A DNA stretch of 64,000 nt from Aurantiochytrium sp. KH105 (lineage: Eukaryota > Sar > Bigyra > Thraustochytrida > Thraustochytriidae). A model generated the notes under the pieces. The model made no database searches. It saw only the letters and a list, made by a program, of their open reading frames with translations, and was not told the origin of the DNA. Positions 1-8,700 of this stretch are shown here, piece after piece; within the stretch, counting starts at the first letter, position 1, and every line of letters begins with the position of its first letter. The position numbers and the translations under genes were made by a program. The stretch covers positions 142,408 to 206,407 of the forward strand of contig BGKB01000131.1 of the NCBI GenBank assembly GCA_003116975.1, given 5' to 3'.

Positions 1-244
1 CAGGGAGAGTCTGAAGAAGGATCATTTCCGGGGACCCCTTGGCCAGGGTTTCCTCGCCGTCCTTTGTCAGCGCGAAGCACTTGGACTCCTTTTGGTCCAT
101 CGTCACCATCTCGTCGGCGGCCAGCGTGCGCACAACGCCGGACGTCACCGCATGCTCCACGCCCTTTTCCGTGGCCAGGTCCAGCGTGTTAAGCGTCTCG
201 CCGGCGCCCACGCGCCGGAGGACCTCCAGCTCCAGCTCCGACAT
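1..244 (-). CDS. Phenylalanyl-tRNA synthetase alpha subunit, cytosolic type (N-terminal 81 residues; runs off the left edge)
   Basis: The minus-strand frame opens with ATG at 244-242 and stays open to the edge, giving 81 residues. It starts MSELELEVLRR and contains a helix-turn-helix-like stretch followed by LTKDGEETLAKGSPE. This matches the N-terminal winged-helix region of eukaryotic and archaeal PheRS alpha, where the pattern LT-EGEE-A-GS-E is characteristic (recalled from the human FARSA protein, not searched). The enzyme charges tRNA-Phe in the cytosol as an alpha2-beta2 tetramer. The N-terminal winged helices contact the tRNA. The catalytic core lies outside the window, so only the N-terminus supports the call. 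The start has no competing upstream in-frame ATG that I can see. Confidence 0.8.
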   Translation of the reverse strand, partial: MSELELEVLRRVGAGETLNTLDLATEKGVEHAVTSGVVRTLAADEMVTMDQKESKCFALTKDGEETLAKGSPEMILLQTLP

Positions 245-528
245 TTTCTCTGTTGTCTGTCGCTGCGCTTCTCCGCGCTCTTGCGTCTGCGCCCGCGCGT
301 GCTCTGCCGCGCCTTCTGCCTCGCGCGCGCTCGCTCGCAAGCAATGCCGCTTTCCGGATTCGTTCGCTCGAATCGTGTTCACGCATTTCGGGGGCCCAGG
401 TGTAATCGGGGGTCCCCCGCCCGGCCCCGGTTAGGGTCGGTCGGCCTAGGTTAGGTTAGGGCGCCGCCTTTGCGTGCCGCAAAAACATTGCGTTGTCCTG
501 CGTTCGTCAACGCTGGATTTGATTTAAG
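245..528. other. Upstream region of the PheRS alpha gene
   Basis: This is GC-rich spacer between the PheRS alpha start and the edge of the dispersed repeat. It holds three closely spaced GTTAGG(G) words at about 431-460. I see no credible ORF or RNA gene. It presumably carries the promoter and 5' UTR of the minus-strand gene. Confidence 0.5.
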
Positions 529-1955
529 ATTAGAGCTAAGCTGACAGCGACTGATGGGGTGAGCGATGACGAAGTCGACCCGTCAAACTTGATTCTGCAG
601 AGGTTTTTTTCACCAGAAGGAATCGTTTCTTCGACGAGGTCACAACAATCAGCATAGCGCAGACTTTCCAATGACTCGCTTTGCAAATAAAAATCAACGT
701 GAAAAAAAAAACTTTGTCGTTTCGCACTTGTAATGGTCTAAAATTCGTAGCGCCGCGACCGCAAATTACTAGGACCCTTAACATACTTCTACTGTAAACT
801 CTCGCGTAATGGTCTAAATGACGCGCGACGTGCCGGCCGCCGTAAAAACACGCACGGCGCTCCGCAGCGCGGTCTGAGGCCGGTCAGTCAATGTGAACCT
901 CCAAATATCTGGCGCTTCTTTCGTAGACTCAGGGTCACTCAGGTTCGAGTATGAATTCCAGGTTTCGAGAGCTCTCTGATGGCCACTTTACGATGTGGTA
1001 TCCTCGAATGTACATAGAAAGAACATGGGCCGAGGTACAAGCCTCTTTTGGTTGAATGAAAGCTATTCCTGAACGGCGCATTTCTTGTCCGAATTCAAGC
1101 TCAAGATTGAGAACAGAAACTTTAAAATGCCAAGGACTGCGAGTCTGTGCTGCTATTCAAAGCCGAGGTTGTGCAACGAAAGCCGGAGTTGCACAAGTGG
1201 TTGTGTCTGTAAGAACTGGTTTGTATACCCCCTCAATTTCATCGTGAGGCCTATATGTACCTTCGCTGTTTGCCACTTTTAAGCTGCTTAAATGGAACGT
1301 GGTCAGGTACGAAGACTTTTATCATGAGACTCGTAGCATTTGGTATGTGACTTTAATATAGGAATAAAGTTCCAACCTACTCCCCTCTAGTTCGAGGAGT
1401 GAAAAAAAAGTGCTCGCATGTTTCGCACGCTCGCGAGCCTCTGCTTAGCGTCCAATTGATTTTTTACTCCGCAAGCCTCTGCTTAGCCTCTAATAGTTTT
1501 TTTTGATAGGGGCGCAATAGGGGGAGAAGAGGTATATAGTCAATAAATGCTTTTTGTGAAAAGAGGAGGATTCAGGGCGAGCATTGGAGGGAAACACTCA
1601 CTTGGTCTTGTCTCATCCTGACTCACCACGACTCGCCTCGCTGCTTGTTTCTCGCACATAGATTCTTGGTCGTGAGGAAAAAAAAATGGACAAAATGGAC
1701 TGGCCAAGCACATAGAAACCAAAAAAAAAAGGTCATGGGGCCCATATGTGTACATCCTGGCTCAGAGGTAGAGGGTGTCCGCGCATGTACCAATGTGCTA
1801 GCTGCTGAACTAGTCTTTTCCGCGGGGTCGAACCCGGGAGTGATTGTGCATTGTGCATGAGGTCTTTCTGTGGGTGTGAGATCCCCGCCTCATGATGCAA
1901 ACCGTGGCTTCGGGGCCCGGTGATGGAGCGCTTGGTTGCGTACTGCTTATATAGA
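529..1955 (+). repeat. Dispersed repeat, left copy (B-A order), with about 190 bp extra inside
   Basis: This segment aligns by eye, with many substitutions and small indels, to 62684-63935 in the same orientation. Shared landmarks are GACCGCAAATTACTAGGACC (745) against a near copy at 62928, AATGGAACGTGGTCAGG (1291) against 63472, GCCTCTGCTTAGCGTCCAAT (1437) against 63618, and CGGGGCCCGGTGATGG near 1910 against 63881. Similarity begins abruptly near 529. The left copy has extra sequence at about 1665-1855 that the right copy lacks. I see no conserved ORF between the copies, so it appears non-coding. It could be a satellite monomer, a non-autonomous retroelement or a subtelomeric repeat; the sequence does not decide. 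Confidence 0.8.
1665..1855 (+). other. Insertion in the left repeat with RNA polymerase III box A/B-like words
   Basis: This stretch is present in the left repeat copy and absent from the equivalent place near 63822. It contains TGGCTCAGAGGTAGAGG (about 1761), which resembles a tRNA D-arm/box A, and GGGGTCGAACCCGGG (about 1825), which resembles a T-arm/box B. They are about 65 bases apart. The D and T stems pair imperfectly and I cannot build an acceptor stem, so it is not called a tRNA. A tRNA-derived SINE fragment or a tRNA pseudogene is possible. Confidence 0.35.
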
Positions 1956-2543
1956 TGACTAATGAGGTTGCCTTCGTGTAAGGAATAAGGCAATCATGAT
2001 GGAGACGGACCGCAAGAATCGCGAAAAAGAAAAATCGAGATGTCTAAGCTCGTGGACACGTTCATGAGAAAGATGCGCGCACGAGCGAAAGGTACGGCGT
2101 CTAGGGCAATGAAGACGCGCTCAAGCTGGAATTATTGAGCAAAGTATGTTTGGGTTTAGTTGAGTGAGCTTTTGACCATGATTCAAAATACGAGATTGAG
2201 CTTGTAGCTTTGCTCCTTCCGATGCCGCCTACAATGTTCTTTATAATACGCAATGTTGTTGCACATCGGGAAGGCACAAAAAGGAGTGAACTAGCGATGC
2301 CGTCCTGCGCAAAACCCGCCATGGTTGCCAAGTCGACGCCGCTGGCACCCCGATTCCATGCACATTTGTTAGGGACGGCGTCGGCGCCGGTGGCGGGCTG
2401 ACCGGACTCCATTTCCTGCCAGGTCGGTCACCTTTCTTTTCTCTTCCCGTATTATCCTCCTCCTCGCCGCCAAAACCGCCCCCGCCACGCGTGCAGAATC
2501 CCTGGCAAGCCCAGCCAGCGAGCCAGCGAGCCAGCGAGCCAGC

Positions 2544-2544
2544 C

Positions 2545-2614
<70 letters not shown>

Positions 2615-2624
2615 TAAGCAAGGC
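2544..2624. repeat. (GCAA)n microsatellite
   Basis: About 80 bases of almost uninterrupted AGCA tetranucleotide repeat, preceded by a short GCGA/GCCA-rich degenerate stretch from about 2512. A repeat of period 4 translates to the same Leu-Leu-Ala-Cys cycle in every minus frame, which explains the overlapping long ORFs here. Confidence 0.95.
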
Positions 2625-3600
2625 AGACAAACAAACAACGAAAGAAAGCGCCAACCAAGTCTGCAAGCTGCCCCCTCCAAAAACCGCGTAGTTGCAGCTG
2701 CCCTCGGGGGAAGCTTCTGTGCCCAACACGGCACAACGTCTCCCGGTCTCGTGCGCCGTCGCACATACCGGACCCCGCGCGACACGGGGCGCCTGCTCGG
2801 CCGGGTGCGCGCGGACTCCCCGGCTGCCCCGCGCGGGTCCGCCGTGCTCTTGAGGCCGCGCCACACGAGCGCCCACTGTGCCCTCCCTCCGGCCGTGCCA
2901 GGCGCGCAGGTGCGGCCGCGCGCGCTCTGGGCAGGCCCACCGCAGGCCCCCGCCGCTCCTGCGGAGGCTTCCCTTGCCTCGGGGACGCGCGCTCGCTCGG
3001 GGCGCCGTGCCGACCTGGGCAGCGACCAATGGCTAGTGGCGGCGAGCGAGGAGGGCGTCGCTGGGAAAGAAGGCGACAGACAGCCTGGGGGAGGAGTTTT
3101 GGCGAAGATCTTGAAGAGATGAGAGATGCGAGGATGAGGATGACGCGTGCAGCCATGGCCGCAGCGTTCACACGCCACCGTTGCAAACCTTGGGAAGGAG
3201 CGGCGAGGGGAGTTGGCTGCTGGCTGCTGGCTGCTGCCACTGGCTGGTTGGCGGCCGGTGCAACGAATCGATCGAGGGAGCGAGCGAGGCCAGCTGGACG
3301 AGCGGCGTCTGTGCGACAATGGCAACGGACGGACGATCGAAAGCGGCAAGGCGCGCGCGCAGAGAGAGAGAATGATGAGAGATCGATGTCGGAATCTTTA
3401 TCAGCGGAGGTCGATCATTTCGGTCGTCCACCTATGGGTAACTAACGCCGTCAGCATGCATCGCAGTCGCATCGACCTGGCTGGCGACAGCAAGCAGTGA
3501 CCGGTGATGTCACAGTGCAAGTCAAGTTGGAGGCCAGACTCCATCACACATCGTACAATACATCGCAGTTGGTTGCAGCCACAGGTGCATCTCCAGTGCG

Positions 3601-3607
3601 CTGCTGC

Positions 3608-3641
<34 letters not shown>
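3601..3641. repeat. (GCT)n trinucleotide repeat, non-coding
   Basis: About 13 CTG/GCT units with one CCG interruption. It lies 410 bases upstream of the SDR-like gene start and in no supported coding frame. Confidence 0.9.
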
Positions 3642-3642
<1 letters not shown>

Positions 3643-4050
3643 CGTCCACCACTGCTGGCACAACCTCACGAAATTGACATGTGAATCATGGGGGCCAAGC
3701 ACGCCCGCATCGGCCACGTGATGGCGAGCACGAGCACGATGGCCACGGAGTTGCTTTGTTGGTTGGAGCTGGGCCCGGTCAGTCGGGACCCCCCCTTGTT
3801 AAAGGGGACCCCCTGTCGCAGTGCGGCGGCGCGAGGGCGGCATGACGTCATCGACGGCGCGTGGTCCGTCTTCGCGAGGCGTCTTCCTCCACGAAGGCGA
3901 CGCGGCCAAGGCGAACGCGGCCAGGGCGAACGCGGCGGCACGGGGAAGAGCGAGTCGGCGACCGAGAGCAAAGGCGGAACTAAAAAGGGCGACGGCGACG
4001 GTCAGCAAGCAGAGCAGGCAAAGAGGCAAGAAAGCAAGCGAGCGAGCAAG

Positions 4051-5547
4051 ATGGAGTTTGGGCCTGAGCGCGGCGCGAGCGGGTCCGATGCCGTGAAGGA
4101 TGTCCTCGCGCGCAGCGTAGAGGCCGCGGGCGCACAGGAACTCGCGCACGCGATTCGGACGGAGCGCAAGTGGCGTGATAACTACGTTGGGCACCTCCTT
4201 GCTGTGCAAGAGTTCATGCTCGCGAGCGACGAAACATGCAAGGAGACGGCGCGCGCAGGACTCGAAGCGCTCTATGACACCATGCACTGGAAGGGAACTC
4301 GCCTGGCCGACGTGCACGTCGAGCCCGCGACAACACGCTTCGGAACCGGGTCCGTCAAGGGCAAGGGCCGCGTCGACGAGTTTTGGCTCCCGGTGCCACG
4401 CGTTTCCTCTGCGCAGACGGTTCTGGCCGCCGACAGGACAAAAGAGGTCAAGCGTATCGAGAGCGTCGAGGCCATTCTCGATGAGATCAAGGACTGGATC
4501 AAACAGGGAATCGCAGAACCCAACGTCCTCGATAACATGACGCGCATGCTTCGGGACCACCCGGAATGGCTCGACCTGCGCGGCCAGCGCTTTGTCGTTC
4601 TCGGTGCCTCGTCCCAAATGGGTCCCACGCGCGCACTCCTGCGTCTCGGCGCCACCGTTATTGCCGTCGACCTTCCTGGGGCGCGCATCTGGGACAAGCT
4701 CATCTCTTTTGCAGAAAACTCGGGCGGAGAACTCATCTTTCCCACCGACCAAGAGGGTAACCCGGGAGCCAATGTCATCAACGACATGCCAGACCTGGTC
4801 TCTTGGATTGTCAGCTGCATTCCCGAAGGCGAGCGCGCGGTCCTCGGATCGTACTTGTACATGGACGGAGCTTCCTTTGTGCGCGTTGTGGTTGCTTCGG
4901 ATTACATTGCTCGCGAAGTCCAGCGCCTGCGCCCCGAGGTCGTGCTCTCGTATCTTTGCTCGCCTACTGAGCCCTTTTGCCTTCCCGAAGAAGCTCTTGA
5001 GTTTGCGCAACAAACTGCCAAAGCACGTGCCTGGACGCATCCTGGCGACAAATTGCTTCGCGCGCTCACGCTCGGATACACTTTGCTTCCCAACGAGGCG
5101 ATACGCGAGCCCAAATCCTCACGCCTTCTCCAAGACAGCTATGTTCCAGAGCAAGGCCCAAACTATGCCTTTGCAAAGCTTGTTCAGCGATGGCGCACAA
5201 TTCTTTCGGGACCGACCAAAGCCATTGCCAACGTCGCCCCTGCATCGCTCACGCGCTCGGTCATGAGCAACCGCCTCTTGCGCTGGGGTATTCTTGGTTG
5301 CGAACGCTTTGGCGTCGTCCCCTTTTTGCCGGAAACTGCCAATGCAATCATGACTGCCCTCATGCTGCACGACCTTAATTTTCATGATGACAAGATTAAA
5401 GCTTATGCGGTCCATCCCATGGTCACCTACCAATCGTCTGCGGTGCATGGCGGGACCTGGCGCTGCGCATTCAAGACGAGCTCCGCGACAAAGATTTCTG
5501 TCCTTGTCTTTGCTTACAACCGCATTAATCCCATGAGTCGGCTCTAA
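4051..5547 (+). CDS. SDR-like Rossmann-fold protein of unknown function
   Basis: The frame encodes 498 residues from ATG 4051. Three earlier in-frame ATGs exist (3688, 3721, 3739), but the extra sequence is low-complexity and basic, so 4051 is preferred. A predicted beta strand runs into GASSQMGP at residues 185-192, a variant of the SDR glycine motif. It is followed by GATVIAVDLPGARIW, whose Asp at the end of the second strand suggests an NAD-type cofactor site. A YAFAK sequence at 372-376 fits the SDR catalytic YxxxK. The N-terminal 180 residues are mostly helical and the C-terminal 100 residues are hydrophobic. The spacing between the two motifs (about 187) is longer than in classical SDRs (about 140-150). 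Substrate and pathway are unknown. It is convergent with the PH/Sec6-like gene 190 bases downstream. Confidence 0.7.
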   Translation: MEFGPERGASGSDAVKDVLARSVEAAGAQELAHAIRTERKWRDNYVGHLLAVQEFMLASDETCKETARAGLEALYDTMHWKGTRLADVHVEPATTRFGTGSVKGKGRVDEFWLPVPRVSSAQTVLAADRTKEVKRIESVEAILDEIKDWIKQGIAEPNVLDNMTRMLRDHPEWLDLRGQRFVVLGASSQMGPTRALLRLGATVIAVDLPGARIWDKLISFAENSGGELIFPTDQEGNPGANVINDMPDLVSWIVSCIPEGERAVLGSYLYMDGASFVRVVVASDYIAREVQRLRPEVVLSYLCSPTEPFCLPEEALEFAQQTAKARAWTHPGDKLLRALTLGYTLLPNEAIREPKSSRLLQDSYVPEQGPNYAFAKLVQRWRTILSGPTKAIANVAPASLTRSVMSNRLLRWGILGCERFGVVPFLPETANAIMTALMLHDLNFHDDKIKAYAVHPMVTYQSSAVHGGTWRCAFKTSSATKISVLVFAYNRINPMSRL

Positions 5548-5737
5548 GTGAGCACCTCGTTGGCTGCTAGTAACAGATCATGTCGTCCGCTATCCTACTC
5601 ATGACCTACCAGTTTTCGTCTTCTTGTGAGGCCACCGCCAACATCATCACTTGACTCTAGAATTGACCCTGGGAGAAAAACAGTCCCGCGTTACTTTCCT
5701 GACAAGAAAACATAGGTTGCTTTCAAACATCTATTAC

Positions 5738-8700
5738 TTACATTGTTGAAGAAAAAAAGTGGGCAAGTCTGGATCGAGGTGCAGGATTGTTCTTCTGATG
5801 AAGCTCCTCGCGGAGCATCTGGATGCGGTCCGAGAATACGAGAGACTTACTCTTGGTGTCATACTCGACAAGACAGCGAATTGCATCCTCGTAGCCCTGC
5901 GCGGAGCGAAAGAGCTCCGAGGCATCCAAGATGCAAGTCTTCGCATCCGATTTCTCACCCGCAGTCCAAAACATGTTACTCGCCATCTCAAACATCATGG
6001 GCGCAGCATCGCGACGGTCGTCAGAACATACATACGCCGAAGCCAAACCATGGATAGCGCGCGCTTCCACGAGCCCGAGTCCGAGCTCGCGAGCCTCACG
6101 GGCCACGCGCTCAAAGATACCAATGGCTATGTCCAAGCGCTCTGCAGAAGATGCCTGGCCGGCTTCCTGACTCATGTCCTCCTCCTCGAGCAGCGTCAAT
6201 CCGCGCACAACCAGCTGTCGTAGCTGGGCTTCCTTCTCTTGATCTGATCCGACCTCGTCGCCACCCTGGTTTGCCAAGAGACGCACCAGGTCCGACTTTT
6301 CCGCGCAGCCCGACATGTCGAGACCCAGACGGTGGCACTCGGCCCGCAAGTCCGCAATGGAACGTGTCAGCAGAATCTTTTCCTTTTCCTCGGTATGTGC
6401 GCTTTCAGCTGCTGTCGCCTTGTCCAATGTTGGCGCTTGCAGCTGCTTGAGATTTCCAATGAGCTCTTCGCGCGTCATTTCAGGCGTTGTGCGAAATCCA
6501 TTTGCCTCGCATACTGCGCACAACTGGCCCATATCAAGCTTGGCGAAATCCTCGTCCGTCGGGTTATTGCCAAGGATGGCACGCGCGCTCGGTGCGCGTT
6601 TGATCAGTGTCTGCAGCCTCTTGGCCTCGCGACTTCCCTTGTTCAGCCCATTGACCCAGGTCACCGTCTCCGACATGGACAGAGCTCGAAACACATAGGT
6701 GCGTGCCTGCGTCACCACCTGGAACTCGTATCGGCCCGATTCTGTCACCGTTGAGCCCTCGTCATCCACTTGAGATTTTACAAGAACAAGCGAAATTCCG
6801 TCCGCGGCGATGCGCACCGGCAACTTGCTCAATACCTCGATGCGCAAAATCTGGTCCAAGAAGATGCGTCCCTTCATGGGTGAGTTGTGCGACTTGTGCC
6901 ACGAGAGTGCCAGCTTCCACACGTTCGCCTGAACATCCAGCGCCTTATGAACAAGAAACCAGCGCCGCTGCCATACATATGCCGCCGAAGGACTCTTCTT
7001 TTCCAGATATCCGTGGAGGTCAATGTCGCGAATGTCTTCAGTCATGTCGAGCTTTTCGTGACGATTCTGCTTACGCGCCAGCACAGCCTCATCGGAGATA
7101 TCAAGCGAAACATTGTTCAAGAGCTTGTCTGCCCGAGCTTGTGTCTCGCTGTCCACGCTGCCGGCGCTGCTCTTGCTCGCCCCCATCCGCGTGCCATTTG
7201 CGGTCTTTCCCACGGTTCCCCGCGGGCTTGTCCCATCCTTGGCCTCCGACATCTCGCCTTCGCGGATCTTCGATGCTGCCGACGACGGACTTGGATTTCC
7301 GGCAGCTGTGGGCACTGCCTTGCTCGCGGCCGCCGGCGCTGTCGCAGGAGCTCTCGATGCGCTCTCAGTCGTCACTGTGCGCGTCGACGCCGACCGCTTT
7401 GTCACCTTGGGCCACACACGCGCGTAAATGGCCGAACCTTCACGGTGTACCTGCTTCGCTTCCTCGAGTTTCTGCATGAATTCCGCCTCGCGCATGCTCG
7501 AAGTGATGGCATGCACGATTTCGCCTGCTTGAGCCGCCGAGACGTCTTCGCGCAGACCCAGGCAGGCAATCGCTGTGGCGATGACGGCGCGCTGGCCCGT
7601 TTTTGACCACTCAATTGACATTTTGGATACAGCAGATGCAAAGAACTCTGGCGATACCGCCAAGAGGTCGAGGATATTATTCCACAAGAGCATTTCAACG
7701 CCAAGTAGCTTTTCTGCGTTGTTGGTGAAGAGCCCCAAGGTGCGCATCATACCTTCCTTGTCCGCGCGAATGTGAAAGACGTCGTCCAAAGAAATCTTTT
7801 GCCGCCCCATGATGCCATCCATACGCGGTGTCGAAGTGTAGCTCACCCGCTCCGGCAACACCGTGTCCACCCAGGCATTCGGGTTTGTACGGACAGGGGA
7901 GAGATCCAAAAGAGAGGCGCAGTACGTGACGCAAATGTCGCGCGTGAGCAAACGCAGCAACTTCTTAAAGTATGGCAAAATGAGAAACGCCTTGATGTCC
8001 CCCAGATAGTCTTGTACCGTCGCCGCAACCCGGACCATAATATTTCCAGCAAGGTCATGGGGTCCGACGCGAAGGTGCGCGGGCGAAAACAGCTTGCCAT
8101 AAAAGTCCTCGCAATCAGCATGAATCATATCCAGCGTGATTTGCACAAAGGAGACCACCGCCTGGCTGTACTTGCTGCGCACCGGGTTCCAATCAACGTT
8201 CAGCGAGGCGTTCCCGAGGCCCATACGTCCGCTATCGAGATCATCAATGTGGTCCTGAATCGTCGCGCAATCGTTGGTGATGGCGCACATGAAACGTAGA
8301 TCCGTCATGAGCGTCCTGCCGCGCTCGGTTTCATGCAGCTCGTTGCGAAAGGTGGTAATGTAGTCAGCCACCGTCACAAGACAGCATTGCATCACGGCCA
8401 CCTGGACCTGCGGCACACCGCTTGCTTTGGCCATGATGAGCGTCTCGTTGATCATGTTAAACATGTCGACGGGCGCGCTCGTGGCCAGCTCAGATTGGCC
8501 GCGCCGAATGACTTCAACGCAATCTTCGCCCCGCGTGAGATTCGTGCGGATAATGTTCTCCACCCACGTTCCAAGGGATTCTTGCAGCTCTACCAGATAC
8601 CGCGCGGCCATCATGTCAATATTATCCTCCATGGTAAAGGGGGGCAGCGTATCCGCCAGGTTCTTACAGCGTTCATCCTGCAGAATCCGATCTCGGAACT

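Larger units (their letters stand above)
1956..4050. other. Intergenic spacer between repeat and SDR-like gene
   Basis: No convincing gene is visible in these 2.1 kb. The long minus-strand open frames at 2241-3349 are built largely from a tetranucleotide repeat that is open in all three frames, plus arginine/alanine-rich GC sequence, so they look like chance ORFs. The final part (about 3690-4050) is open in the frame of the downstream gene but reads as low-complexity basic sequence and is best taken as 5' UTR. Confidence 0.55.

Noticed and set aside
431-460. Telomere-like GTTAGG(G) words
   Set aside because: Only three irregular copies, upstream of a gene; not a telomeric array.
2241-3349. 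Overlapping minus-strand ORFs of 262-326 codons
   Set aside because: They are kept open by the (GCAA)n repeat, which is stop-free in all frames, and by GC-rich DNA. Their translations share no family features.
3799-5040. 413-codon minus-strand ORF
   Set aside because: It lies antisense to the SDR-like gene, whose frame shows recognisable motifs; the antisense one is a shadow of GC-rich codon use.
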